From Amylibacter sp. (GTDB lineage: Bacteria > Pseudomonadota > Alphaproteobacteria > Rhodobacterales > Rhodobacteraceae), in contig JAJFHZ010000022.1 in the NCBI GenBank assembly GCA_021775355.1, positions 1 to 64,000 of the forward strand: a stretch of DNA of 64,000 nucleotides, in the 5' to 3' direction. Position numbers and translations under genes: made by a program. A model generated the notes under the pieces. That model was not told the DNA's origin. It saw only the letters and a list, made by a program, of their open reading frames with translations, and did not search any database. Shown here piece by piece: positions 27,170-36,366 of this stretch; position 1 is the first letter of the stretch; every line of letters begins with the position of its first letter.

Positions 27170-28795
27170 TTATTGAATAAAGAGACTTTCACCACTTTTA
27201 ATATCGTGCCGAACGGCAGTTTGACCGTCAGCATAGGTCACTTTCAGTGATGTGATTTTTTCCGCTTGGGCTAGCCCGAATATCAATTCATGGGATTGAT
27301 CGGACGATAGCCCCTCACCACTGGTTATTTGTTGTGTGCGCTTTGTTCCATCGGACAGCGTTGCATCTATAATAGCACCCAATGAGGCGGAGATTTCCGG
27401 CAGTTGAACTTTAACATAGCCGTTATTGCCGCCTCCGTTGATAAATGCGCGTGATTTTCCGGCAAGGTTGATCCGAACCATGTCGCGGTAACCATCGTTG
27501 TTGAAATCTGCCAGAAGGGGTGTAATTTCGTAATTGTGATTGGCAAGGCCCATTGTTTTCTCGGCTGTTTCAAACGTATTCTTGTCGGATTGCATCAAAA
27601 CACGGCCCGGCAGTTTGAATAATTTCTGGAACGGTAAATCCACATAGTTTTGTGCAATCACAATATCCTCACGGCCATCATTATTCAGATCATCAAGTAC
27701 AGTACCCCATGAAAATTCATAGTTTGCAACCTTGACCTGTGGCGCGATATCTTCAAACTGAAATCCGCCTTTGTTGCTGAACAGCATAAGTTCTGGGTGG
27801 TAAACACCGGGTGGAAGCGCGCCGCGCGCTACAGAGCCGGGTGGCGTGTCGCCGACATTGCTGAAAAAGAAATCAACATTTCCGTTATTGTCATAATCAC
27901 CAACCGCAATGCCCATTGGGTATCCGCACCATTCGCTGCCGGGGTTGGTGGCGTTGATAAACGTGCCATCACCCTTATTTTGATATGTTCGGACCCGACC
28001 TGTATCGTATGCCACGATCAAGTCCTGATCATGGTCGCGGTCAACGTCACTGAAAACGGCCGTAAAGGTATTATGGATAAAATGCACGCCTGCTGATTTG
28101 GTCACATCGCGAAAAGTGTTGTCGCCATTGTTCATTAACAGCAGGCTTTCGGCCCCGTAATTTGCGCTGAAGTTAGTCAAGCCTTCGACATGTTCCAACC
28201 GCAGATAGGCTGATGCGTACATGTCGACCCACCCGTCATTATTCAGGTCAGCAAGGGTGATTGAAAGTGGCGATGATTTAGGGTTAAAGGGGATGTTCAG
28301 CTTGCGCCCCTGAAATCCACTTTCCTTGTTCAGATAAAGTGTGATGCCGTTGTCGCGGGCGACAAAAAGGTCAGTGCGCCCATCAGCATCTGCGTCGATG
28401 ACAGCAGTGCCGTAACTTGCGTCAGGCATGGACTTAACCAGCCCAATTCCCTTTTTTGCGGTTGCGTCCTTAAAACCAACGCCATCAAATTCAAGCACTG
28501 TGTCTACCTGCATTCGCCCGCCGCCAATGAAGACTTCGGGGATTCCATCGCCGTCTATATCGATAATGGCGGAGCCAAGGAAGGGCAGGCTTTTTTCACT
28601 GTCAAATTGATGTTTGAAAGGAAATGAAACCTCATCGAAATTCGGTGCATCGATACCCGTTAAATCGCCCTTACCATAGGGTTGTGTCGCTGCTTTGCTA
28701 TAGGAATATCCTAAAATTCCGACACCGCCGGCAATCGGAATTGTTGTGAGTATAATAAGACCGTATTTGATAAATCTGTTCATTAAATTCCCCAT
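27170..28795 (-). CDS. Exported FG-GAP/ASPIC-UnbV (CRTAC1-like) protein
   Basis: 541 residues with an N-terminal hydrophobic segment (about 8-30) that acts as a signal or anchor. The body is a series of FG-GAP/VCBS blades, each with a calcium-type loop: DIDGDGIPEVFIGG, DADADGRTDLFVARDNG, DLNNDGWVDMYASA, DVDRDHDQDLIVAY, DYDNNGNVDFFFSN, DLNNDGREDIVIAQ and DFNNDGYRDMVRI, giving a beta-propeller. The end matches the ASPIC/UnbV domain (GEGLSSDQSHELIFGL). A second start four codons on (28783) follows a GGGG stretch. Function is unknown; these proteins are extracellular or periplasmic binding modules. It is convergent with the FadJ-like gene and shows no link to it. Confidence 0.82.
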   Translation of the reverse strand: MGNLMNRFIKYGLIILTTIPIAGGVGILGYSYSKAATQPYGKGDLTGIDAPNFDEVSFPFKHQFDSEKSLPFLGSAIIDIDGDGIPEVFIGGGRMQVDTVLEFDGVGFKDATAKKGIGLVKSMPDASYGTAVIDADADGRTDLFVARDNGITLYLNKESGFQGRKLNIPFNPKSSPLSITLADLNNDGWVDMYASAYLRLEHVEGLTNFSANYGAESLLLMNNGDNTFRDVTKSAGVHFIHNTFTAVFSDVDRDHDQDLIVAYDTGRVRTYQNKGDGTFINATNPGSEWCGYPMGIAVGDYDNNGNVDFFFSNVGDTPPGSVARGALPPGVYHPELMLFSNKGGFQFEDIAPQVKVANYEFSWGTVLDDLNNDGREDIVIAQNYVDLPFQKLFKLPGRVLMQSDKNTFETAEKTMGLANHNYEITPLLADFNNDGYRDMVRINLAGKSRAFINGGGNNGYVKVQLPEISASLGAIIDATLSDGTKRTQQITSGEGLSSDQSHELIFGLAQAEKITSLKVTYADGQTAVRHDIKSGESLFIQ

Positions 28796-28911
28796 CCAGC
28801 TTGTAGAATAGACTTATCAACTCCGTTTAGTTGTTCAAGTTGTAGCGTAGGGTCTTTATCCAAAATGCGGTATCAACTTTTTGTGATTACGTTTTGGAAA
28901 GGAATATACTC

Positions 28912-29715
28912 TTAACTCAGTAATGATCTGACAAGTTGTGAATCCGGTTGTTCCAAACTATCTATGACATCGAAATGATGCTTCATGTCGTCAATGTAGA
29001 CATCTATATCGGTCCCATACTTCGCCCAGTGATCACGTAATAAGTGGTTTTGCCTGATAAACTCAGGTCGCTCAATGCTGCCAACCCAGCATGTGGCTTT
29101 TGCGTTTTCTACAGGTGTATTCAAGCATGGGCTTTCTATGGTGGCCTCAGATGGCGTTAGCTGTAAGATTTCGTTTAAATTGATTTTCAGCAAATTACGC
29201 AAATCATGCAGACCACTAATCGATACAGTTTTTACGATACGATTTTGGGTGACAGTGTCGATTGGGCTATCCTTACAGATCATTCGCGTAGCCAGATGCC
29301 CGCCTGCGGAATGGCCTGCAATACGAATCGGACCGTCTACTTTGTTTGCGGCAAAGGTAATGGCTTGGGCGATTTCGCGTGTCATGCCGCTGATCCGTGC
29401 TTCAGGTGCAAGGGTATATGATGGAACAGCCACGGCCCAGCCATTGGCAAGCGGACCAGCTGCGAGATGTGAAAAATAAGAGCGATCCAATCTGATCCAA
29501 TAACCACCGTGAATAAATATGACCAAACCCTTTGGTTTGGTGTCAGGCCAGAAAATATCCAGCTTTTGACGGTCAGCAGGACCATAAGCCAAAGATAGGT
29601 CTTGCTTGATGCCGCAGTCCCGAAATGCCTTTGCCTGATCTTTCCAAGTCTCAAAATAACCAAGCGCATTTGGTACATGGCCCACATTGTCAAAAGCGTC
29701 GTCCCAATCGGTCAT
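28912..29715 (-). CDS. Kynurenine-formamidase-like alpha/beta hydrolase
   Basis: 267 residues from the ATG at 29715, preceded by an AAGGT ribosome site; an ATG 18 codons further out overlaps the BoxR-like site and is less likely. The oxyanion motif HGGYW and the nucleophile elbow AGHSAGGHLATRM are those of the esterase/formamidase group that includes arylformamidase. A catalytic His is probably in DMKHHFDVID near the C terminus. Other kynurenine genes are absent. Control by a BoxR-like site would fit a role with anthranilate or formylated or thioester aromatic compounds, but this is inference. Confidence 0.72.
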   Translation of the reverse strand: MTDWDDAFDNVGHVPNALGYFETWKDQAKAFRDCGIKQDLSLAYGPADRQKLDIFWPDTKPKGLVIFIHGGYWIRLDRSYFSHLAAGPLANGWAVAVPSYTLAPEARISGMTREIAQAITFAANKVDGPIRIAGHSAGGHLATRMICKDSPIDTVTQNRIVKTVSISGLHDLRNLLKINLNEILQLTPSEATIESPCLNTPVENAKATCWVGSIERPEFIRQNHLLRDHWAKYGTDIDVYIDDMKHHFDVIDSLEQPDSQLVRSLLS

Positions 29716-29752
29716 TTTATTGTACCTTGTTGTATAAGGTGAAAACTTCGAT

Positions 29753-29766
29753 TGCGTTATAGCGCA
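29753..29766. promoter_or_regulatory. Possible BoxR-type site, formamidase/Lrp-domain promoter
   Basis: TGCGTTATAGCGCA shares 11 of 14 positions with the boxR-promoter site, with outer arms TGCG/CGCA. It lies between the divergent starts of the formamidase-like hydrolase and the Lrp effector-domain gene. It is the weakest of the five matches. Confidence 0.45.
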
Positions 29767-29816
29767 CAAAGACTAAGTTCGTTCAAGAAATCTGCGTGAC
29801 ATGAAAGGAAAGTTCG

Positions 29817-30053
29817 ATGAATGTTATTTTTGTCCAACTGCGTTGCAAACCGGGAACCGCTTATGAGGTTGCCGATGCTTTATATGACCGTGAAATCGTC
29901 TCACAGCTTTATTCGACCAGTGGTGAGTGGGATCTTCTGGCGCAGATTTATCCGCCGAAGGATGTGGATGTTGGTAAATGGGTCAACGATAATGTATTGG
30001 ACATTGCAGGTATTGACCGCTCGCTGACAACGTTGACGTTCAAGGCGTTTTAA
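29817..30053 (+). CDS. Stand-alone Lrp/AsnC effector-binding domain
   Basis: 78 residues that consist only of the RAM/AsnC ligand-binding fold (beta-alpha-beta-beta-alpha-beta), with the core TSGEWDLLAQIYPPKDVDVG and no helix-turn-helix. Such mini-proteins form dimers or decamers and can bind small ligands or other Lrp proteins. The start is ATG 29817 behind GAAAGGAAAG. Its last four bases overlap the end of the convergent nnrS gene. The partner and ligand are unknown. Confidence 0.8.
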   Translation: MNVIFVQLRCKPGTAYEVADALYDREIVSQLYSTSGEWDLLAQIYPPKDVDVGKWVNDNVLDIAGIDRSLTTLTFKAF

Positions 30054-31237
30054 GAAGGTTTATTCGGTGTGCGTGGTTTGACTTTTTGTGACCACAACCA
30101 TGGCCCGACACGCGCCAATATAATACCATATGCAGCAGTCCATAAAATGGCAGTGATCTCTAATCCTGATAGCCCTATTGTCTGGAATGAGGGGGCGGCA
30201 CTGCGCATAATCGCGGCCAATATAATCAGCGCAAAAGCGGCAATTAGGCTGGGGCCGATGTGTAATGGGCGGCCAGTGTGACCTAATGTTGCCCGCATGA
30301 TTACAGCGGTGGTCATGCCACCAATGGCGCCGATCCCGAGTAAATGAAACCCTGCGGTTTGTGCATCCAATGCCAGTACGGCCAAGCCCATCGGAATAAA
30401 TGCGTAGGCCACATGCAAGATCAGTAGGATTGGCGAATGTAATGTGCGATGCCCGCACCAACGCATTAGCCGTACGAAATGCAATAGGGCGGCCACGCCC
30501 AGAAATCCGCGAGTTATGGAAGTGTCTGGAACAATAACCCAAGTGGCCAAAGCACCGACCCCAGTTAAAAGGCATAGCGCGTCGAAACGATTAAACGGAA
30601 TGGGCAGACGGCCCGGATTGGATTTGACCAGCCAGTTGCGCGTGAAACTGGGGATGATACGTCCACCGATCAGGGTGATCAAAAAAATCACGACGGCAAT
30701 GCTTAACCTACGGCCATAGTCGGCGGTACCTTGGGCGATAACCTCGATATGAAACAGGATGTTTCCAGCAAGAAACATCAGGACGGGCACCACAACTTTC
30801 AGATTGCGCCAGTTACGTCCCGCGACGACCTCAACCATGATCATGGTGCAAACCGCAATCAGAAATGAACTGTCGATCGCCATTATGATCAACGGTGGCC
30901 TTAGACCGCCAGTTCCTGCCATTGCGAAACGTCCTGCGATCCATAATGCGACCAATACACCCAACGGCCAACCGCGCACGGGCATACGACCTGTCCAGTT
31001 CGGGATGGCAGTAAACAGAAAACCGCAAATTACAGCAGCGGCGTAGCCAAACAACATTTCATGGATATGCCAGTCGATGGCCGAGAATGAACCGTTTAAC
31101 TGAATAACACTGGAATAAATGCCGACCCAAAGCGGGATTACAGTTGTTCCAAATATTAGGGACAGCAGAAAAAACGGCCTAAACCCATAACTAAGTAAAG
31201 TTGGCCCATAGTAGGTTTTACGTTGTTTTTTCGACAT
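30050..31237 (-). CDS. nnrS: NnrS-family haem/copper membrane protein
   Basis: 395-residue inner-membrane protein with about 12 transmembrane segments. NnrS hallmarks: YGFRPFFLLSLIFG at the N terminus, AIDWHIHEMLFGYAAAVICGFLFT with conserved His, and HVAYAFIPMGLAVLA in the second half. The family relieves nitrosative stress in denitrifiers, but members also occur without denitrification genes, as here, where none are visible. There is no FNR/Nnr-type box in the 220-base upstream region as far as I can see. Confidence 0.88.
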   Translation of the reverse strand: MSKKQRKTYYGPTLLSYGFRPFFLLSLIFGTTVIPLWVGIYSSVIQLNGSFSAIDWHIHEMLFGYAAAVICGFLFTAIPNWTGRMPVRGWPLGVLVALWIAGRFAMAGTGGLRPPLIIMAIDSSFLIAVCTMIMVEVVAGRNWRNLKVVVPVLMFLAGNILFHIEVIAQGTADYGRRLSIAVVIFLITLIGGRIIPSFTRNWLVKSNPGRLPIPFNRFDALCLLTGVGALATWVIVPDTSITRGFLGVAALLHFVRLMRWCGHRTLHSPILLILHVAYAFIPMGLAVLALDAQTAGFHLLGIGAIGGMTTAVIMRATLGHTGRPLHIGPSLIAAFALIILAAIMRSAAPSFQTIGLSGLEITAILWTAAYGIILARVGPWLWSQKVKPRTPNKPS

Positions 31238-31456
31238 TAGGGGTACCGTTATCTTCTATCGTATGGACACTATATAATCTGGTTTAGGTTTCTTTGCGCT
31301 GTATCAAGTTTTAAAATCAGCGGAACTTCTGATAATCACTGTTAGCATTATTAAACATGTTGATGAAATAATTGAATGCAACTTCACTCGTTTCAACTTG
31401 CGTCCTTTCGTCTGATTGTGGATGTATAATCGTAACTGACATTTAAGAGGTTCAGA

Positions 31457-33076
31457 ATGACACTTTCATCTCGTCGTGCTGCGGATTTTTTGGCTGAACG
31501 GCTTTATCAGGCAGGCTGTCGTCATGCGTTCGGCATGCCTGGCGGTGAAGTTCTAACGTTGATTGATGCTTTGCGCAAAGCGGATATTGAATTTACACTT
31601 GTAAAACACGAAAACAGTGCAGGCTTTATGGCTGAAGGGGTTTATCATCGCACGGGCGCGCCCGGTATTTTAGTGGCAACGTTGGGGCCGGGAGCGGTGA
31701 ACGGGTTCAACTCGATTGCAAATGCAATGCAGGACCGTGTGCCGATGATTGTTCTGACAGGGTGTGTGGATGAAGATGAAGCTCTGACTTATACGCATCA
31801 GGTTATGGATCATCGGGCAGTTTTTGCACCAATCACAAAGGCCACGTTTTGCCTGACGGCAAACGGCGCGGATATTATTGCGGACAAAGCTGTTGGGATC
31901 GCAACCGAAGGGCGCCCCGGCCCGGTTCATATTGATGTACCGATTTCTGTGGCGGATACACAAGCAACGGTACCACATTTGCGCCGACGCGTGGTTGCTA
32001 GCAAGCTTAGCCCTACGGATGGCCCCGATCTTGATTTGGCACACGATTGGCTTGCGCAGGCTGTGCGCCCCGTGATGATTATCGGCGTGGATGCTGTGAA
32101 TGATGATGCAGGGGTTGATATTATGGCTTTTGTTGAACGGTTCAACATACCCTTTATCACTACGTATAAGGCCAAAGGTATCGTTCCTGAAACACACCCC
32201 TTATGTCTAGGCGGTGCTGGGCTTTCACCGCTTGCCGATCAAGTTCTGGTGCCGTTCGTAAAAGCGGCTGATTTGATTATATGCGCAGGTTATGACCCAA
32301 TAGAAATGCGTCCGGGTTGGTGTGAAATATGGAATCCGTCAGAGGTGAATGTTATTGATATAACGGCCGCACCAAATCATCATTACATGCATCAGGCAAC
32401 GCTGAGTTTTGTTGCTGATACAGGGTCAAGCCTGCGGGTAATTGGTTCTGCAACCTCGCGTTCCACATGGGAGAGTGGAGAGATTGAAGAGGCGAAATCC
32501 GCGCTACGAAAAATATTCCCAAGGGATGAGGCATGGGGCCCTGCTGCGGTGATTGATGAATGCCGGCAATGTCTACCCGAAACAACACTTGCGACTGCTG
32601 ACAGTGGTGCGCATCGTATATTACTGTCACAAATGTGGACATGTTATGAACCGCGCGGTTTGATGCAATCTTCGGCATTTTGCACTATGGGCTGTGCCGT
32701 TCCCCTAGCGATGGGCGCGAAAATTGCCTCACCTGACCGGCCTGTGATTTCGTTTTCAGGGGATGCGGGGTTTTTAATGGTAGCAGGTGAATTGGCGACT
32801 GCCGCAGAACTTGGTATCAAACCCATTTTTGTTGTATTCGTTGATGCCAGTCTTGCGTTGATTGAATTGAAACAAAGACAAAGGCAATTGAAAAATCATG
32901 CGGTGGAGTTCGGGTTGCATAATTACGGTGCAATTGCGCGTGCCTTTGGCGGTGATGCCTATACGGTTGGGTCACGTATAGAGTTGCGCGCGGCATTGAA
33001 ACATGCACAAAAAGCAGAAACTTTTACGTTGATTGCAGCAACCATTGAACGCGGGGCTTATGATGGCCGCCTATAG
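31457..33076 (+). CDS. Thiamine-diphosphate-dependent enzyme (acetolactate-synthase fold)
   Basis: 539 residues with the three-domain ThDP decarboxylase/synthase layout. The pyrimidine-domain catalytic Glu is in VKHENSAGFMAEG near residue 51. A central domain follows, and the C-terminal PP domain has the metal motif as GDA (435-437) with Asp463 where Asn is usual, 27 residues after Asp436. No typical FAD features of acetohydroxyacid synthases stand out. Fourteen bases separate it from a class III CoA-transferase, recalling oxalyl-CoA decarboxylase/formyl-CoA transferase pairs, but the sequence does not look like Oxc. Substrate unknown. Confidence 0.72.
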   Translation: MTLSSRRAADFLAERLYQAGCRHAFGMPGGEVLTLIDALRKADIEFTLVKHENSAGFMAEGVYHRTGAPGILVATLGPGAVNGFNSIANAMQDRVPMIVLTGCVDEDEALTYTHQVMDHRAVFAPITKATFCLTANGADIIADKAVGIATEGRPGPVHIDVPISVADTQATVPHLRRRVVASKLSPTDGPDLDLAHDWLAQAVRPVMIIGVDAVNDDAGVDIMAFVERFNIPFITTYKAKGIVPETHPLCLGGAGLSPLADQVLVPFVKAADLIICAGYDPIEMRPGWCEIWNPSEVNVIDITAAPNHHYMHQATLSFVADTGSSLRVIGSATSRSTWESGEIEEAKSALRKIFPRDEAWGPAAVIDECRQCLPETTLATADSGAHRILLSQMWTCYEPRGLMQSSAFCTMGCAVPLAMGAKIASPDRPVISFSGDAGFLMVAGELATAAELGIKPIFVVFVDASLALIELKQRQRQLKNHAVEFGLHNYGAIARAFGGDAYTVGSRIELRAALKHAQKAETFTLIAATIERGAYDGRL

Positions 33077-33089
33077 ATAGGATTTGAAT

Positions 33090-34280
33090 ATGAGTGGAGC
33101 ACTTGAAGGATTGGTTGTTCTTGATCTGTCGCGGATTTTGGCGGGGCCAACTGCGACGCAAATGTTGGGCGATCTTGGCGCGACGATTTTAAAGATTGAA
33201 AATCCAAAATCGGGTGGTGATGACACCCGTGCATGGGGGCCGAATTATGCGGTTGGGTTGGATGGCAAGAATACAGATCTAAGTGCGTATTTCATGTGTG
33301 CAAACCGTAATAAGAAATCTATTGCGGTTGATATTGCCACACCTGAAGGACAGAACATAATTCGTCAGCTGGCGGCGCGCGCTGATATCGTGGTTGAAAA
33401 TTTCAAACCGGGTGGATTGGCCAAGTACGGGTTGGATCATGCGGCAATGATGAAGGCACATCCGGAACTGGTCTATTGTTCAATTTCTGGCTTTGGTCAG
33501 ACGGGGCCAAACAGTGAAAAGCCCGGTTATGATCTGATGGCCCAAGGTTACGGCGGAATTATGAGCTTGACCGGGGATGCGGACGGGCCACCGATGAAGG
33601 TGGGCGTCGGTATTGCCGATGTCATGTGCGGAATGTACGCCACGATCGGTATTCTGGCCGCATTGCGCCATCGCGAACGTACAGGCGAAGGTCAGCATGT
33701 TGATGTGGCCTTGGTCGACACGCAAATGGCTTGGTTGATTAACGAAGGCACGAGTTTTCTGACATCCGGTAAACTGCCTGAACGGCGCGGGAATGCACAT
33801 CCGAATATCGTACCCTATGAAGTGTTCACCGCATCTGACGGGCATGTGATTGTTGCTGTTGGCAATGACGCACAGTTCAAACGGTTCTGTGATTTTCTGG
33901 ATCACCCGAAGTTGGCTGAAAGTCCGTTATACGCAACCAACGGCGCCCGTATCAAGAACCGCATTGATTTGATGTTGGCTATTCGCCCAGTGCTGGCATC
34001 GCGTAAAATGGCGGATATTATTACTGGGATGGAAGCATTGTCATTGCCGGTGGGGCCGATCAATACAGTTGGGGGTGCATTACAGTCTGATCAGGCAAAA
34101 GCACGTGATATGGTGGTGTCCATTCCCAATGAAGCAGTGAAATCCGGAGCGGTTTCACTGCTTGGAAATCCTTTGAACCTATCGCGTACCCCTGTGACGT
34201 ATCGCACTCCACCACCGCGTTTCGGACAAGATACAGATGAAGTTATTTCTGAATATATTGACACGCCGAATTCCAAATAA
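33090..34280 (+). CDS. Class III CoA-transferase (CaiB/BaiF family)
   Basis: 396 residues from the ATG at 33090, which has AGGA seven bases upstream; a TTG two codons earlier is less likely. Signature segments: VLDLSRILAGPTATQMLGDLGA at the N terminus, CANRNKKSIAVDI, and the catalytic Asp in KPGYDLMAQGYGG near residue 150. This family moves CoA between carboxylic acids without a free acyl-CoA pool. It is co-transcribed with the ThDP enzyme and a DUF302 gene. The acid pair is not determined by sequence. Confidence 0.85.
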   Translation: MSGALEGLVVLDLSRILAGPTATQMLGDLGATILKIENPKSGGDDTRAWGPNYAVGLDGKNTDLSAYFMCANRNKKSIAVDIATPEGQNIIRQLAARADIVVENFKPGGLAKYGLDHAAMMKAHPELVYCSISGFGQTGPNSEKPGYDLMAQGYGGIMSLTGDADGPPMKVGVGIADVMCGMYATIGILAALRHRERTGEGQHVDVALVDTQMAWLINEGTSFLTSGKLPERRGNAHPNIVPYEVFTASDGHVIVAVGNDAQFKRFCDFLDHPKLAESPLYATNGARIKNRIDLMLAIRPVLASRKMADIITGMEALSLPVGPINTVGGALQSDQAKARDMVVSIPNEAVKSGAVSLLGNPLNLSRTPVTYRTPPPRFGQDTDEVISEYIDTPNSK

Positions 34281-34291
34281 GGAGATTTTAA

Positions 34292-34768
34292 ATGCACCGT
34301 ATCCTATTTATTTTGACTATGATCTTCACACCTTTGCTGGCCAATGCACAATCTGTGACCCCCCGCGATGGCTGGATGGTGTTCCCGACAAGTTTTAGTT
34401 ACGGCCAACTGGTCAAACGCACCCGTTCTGCGATCAGCAAAGCCCCTATCGGGATCGTGACGCAAGCAAGTGCAACGGTTGGTGCAAAAAGTCAGGGGAT
34501 AAAAATTCCGGGTAATATTGTACTTGGGGTCTATCGTAATGATTATGCCCGCAGAATGTTGGCCGCATCCGTTGCTGCCGGGATCGAGGCACCAATAAGA
34601 CTGTATGTCACAGAAAACGCCGATAAGACTGCAACATTATCGTATAAAACTGCCTCAACCGTTTTTGCACCATATATGGAAGAAGGCGGCAAAGAGCTGC
34701 ACGATCTTGCGCAAGAGCTTGACGAAGTTCTGTTAAGTATTGCGCAAAAGGCTGCACCCGCACCCTAA
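34292..34768 (+). CDS. Exported DUF302-domain protein
   Basis: 158 residues with a Sec signal peptide (MHRILFILTMIFTPLLANAQ, cut after about residue 19). The mature part is a DUF302-like alpha/beta fold, FSYGQLVKRTRSAISKAPIG, GIVTQASATVGAKSQGIKIPG and RLYVTENADKTATLSYKTAS. A ribosome site AAGGAG precedes the start 11 bases after the CoA-transferase stop, so it is probably in the same transcript. Function is unknown. A hairpin follows about 30 bases after the stop. Confidence 0.72.
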   Translation: MHRILFILTMIFTPLLANAQSVTPRDGWMVFPTSFSYGQLVKRTRSAISKAPIGIVTQASATVGAKSQGIKIPGNIVLGVYRNDYARRMLAASVAAGIEAPIRLYVTENADKTATLSYKTASTVFAPYMEEGGKELHDLAQELDEVLLSIAQKAAPAP

Positions 34769-34796
34769 TAAAGCACCATAGCGTATGTTTTTATCC

Positions 34797-34822
34797 TGTG
34801 GCGAGGTAGGATATTCGCCACA
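34797..34822 (+). terminator. Probable terminator after the DUF302 gene
   Basis: 8-bp stem TGTGGCGA / TCGCCACA with a 10-base loop, followed by a T-rich stretch (ATTTGTTGATTTTT). It would close the ThDP enzyme-CoA-transferase-DUF302 transcript. The T run is broken, so termination may be partial. Confidence 0.5.
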
Positions 34823-34945
34823 ATTTGTTGATTTTTGACGCATTTGGTCAAATAGCCGTTATCTGGGGTTACAATGTATTCTTATTCAAACGCAGACAGC
34901 CTATATATCCAATAGGTAATTTACTGTGAATAAGGGAAGATCCAT

Positions 34946-36319
34946 ATGTTGACTGATATCTTTGGAAGCGATGTTTCGCTTGAAACACCTGCCGCTGTTG
35001 ATAGCTGGAATAAAATGCAACTTGGATTTCTTGCCCATGCGGCGGTGACACCCACACATTTGGCTGACGTATTGGAACGCGAGCCTAATTTTGCACTGGG
35101 TTATGCGGCCAAAGGTCTATTCTGCATGATGCTTGGACGCAAAGAATTGGTGCAAACTGCGCTAGAGGCCGAGCAAGCGGCGCGTTTAGCTCTTAAAAAC
35201 GTATTTTCTACTGCGCGCGAACGTGGTTTTGTGGAAGCTCTTAGCCTATGGCTGGCGGGGCGACCAATTGCTGCCCGTGACCGTATTGAAGATATTTTAC
35301 AGCTATATCCGCAAGATAGCCTTGCAATGAAAGTATCCCATGCGATTTCATTTATTCTGGGAGATGCCAACACCATGCGTGTTTCGGTAGAGCATGTTTT
35401 ACCGGCTTATGATGCACACCATGCGGGGCGGGGCTATCTGTTGGGTTGCCATGCGTTCACGTTGGAAGAAACTGGCGAATATAGTCAGGCTGAAATAGCA
35501 GGCCGCAAAGGCATGCTTCAGGCACCTGATGATGCATGGGGTTTGCATGCGATTGCGCATGTCTATGATATGACGGGTAATGCAAAGGCTGGCATAGAAT
35601 GGCTTGATGACCGTGAAGACGCTTGGGCGCATTGTAATAACTTTCGTTATCATGTGTGGTGGCACAAGGCGTTGATGTATCTGGATCAGGGTGAAATTGA
35701 TAAGGTTTTCCATCTTTATGATACCGAAGTGCGTAAAGATCGTACCGATGATTATCGCGATATTTCCAATGGCACATCTATGCTTAGCCGTTTGGAACTA
35801 GAAGGTATCGATGTGGGTAATCGTTGGGAAGAACTAGCCGATCTGTCAGAAAACCGTACCGAAGATGGCTGCCTAATTTTTGCAGACTTGCATTACATGC
35901 TGGCTCTTGTCGGGGATAATCGTGATGGTGCGATTAAATCCATGATGACACGTATGCACAAAGATGCCAAAAGTAGTAAAACCGATATGGAGAAAACCAT
36001 TGCTGACCCCGGCCTTGCGGCTGCAGCGGGATTGGAAGCTTTTGGTGACGCGGACTATAAGAAAGCTTTTCGAAATCTGGCGAAAGCGCGTGGAACAATG
36101 CAATTGGCAGGTGGCAGTCATGCCCAACGTGATGTGTTTGAACGCCTGACGATTGATGCGGGTATTCGAAGTGGTTTCCTGGATGAAGCCGAAGCAATCC
36201 TGAATGAACGAAAAGCTAAACGCGGTGGGGCGGAAGATCATTATGCAGCGGTTCGTTATGAAATGATTTCCGGGGCGCGTGGCGAAAATGCGTCGGCGTT
36301 GCAGTTGCCTGCCGAATAA
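34946..36319 (+). CDS. TTC38-like tetratricopeptide-repeat protein
   Basis: 457 residues, soluble, without a signal peptide. The sequence is a chain of helical pairs of TPR type; recognisable repeats include GYAAKGLFCMMLGRKELVQT, DDAWGLHAIAHVYDMTGNAK and YHVWWHKALMYLDQGEIDKV. The conserved HAIAHVYDMTG and WHKALMYLDQGE blocks are those of the bacterial relatives of TTC38. No catalytic motif is seen; such proteins are protein-binding scaffolds. The gene is 48 bases ahead of opgC on the same strand, which may be coincidence or joint transcription. Confidence 0.75.
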   Translation: MLTDIFGSDVSLETPAAVDSWNKMQLGFLAHAAVTPTHLADVLEREPNFALGYAAKGLFCMMLGRKELVQTALEAEQAARLALKNVFSTARERGFVEALSLWLAGRPIAARDRIEDILQLYPQDSLAMKVSHAISFILGDANTMRVSVEHVLPAYDAHHAGRGYLLGCHAFTLEETGEYSQAEIAGRKGMLQAPDDAWGLHAIAHVYDMTGNAKAGIEWLDDREDAWAHCNNFRYHVWWHKALMYLDQGEIDKVFHLYDTEVRKDRTDDYRDISNGTSMLSRLELEGIDVGNRWEELADLSENRTEDGCLIFADLHYMLALVGDNRDGAIKSMMTRMHKDAKSSKTDMEKTIADPGLAAAAGLEAFGDADYKKAFRNLAKARGTMQLAGGSHAQRDVFERLTIDAGIRSGFLDEAEAILNERKAKRGGAEDHYAAVRYEMISGARGENASALQLPAE

Positions 36320-36366
36320 GTTTTTGGCAAAATACCAACATATTTTGATTTTAGGAGTACCCCCGA

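Noticed and set aside
30050..31237. FNR/Nnr control of nnrS
   Set aside because: No TTGAT-N4-ATCAA site was found in the 220 bases upstream.
33084..33089. TTG start for the CoA-transferase
   Set aside because: The ATG two codons later has the better ribosome-site spacing.
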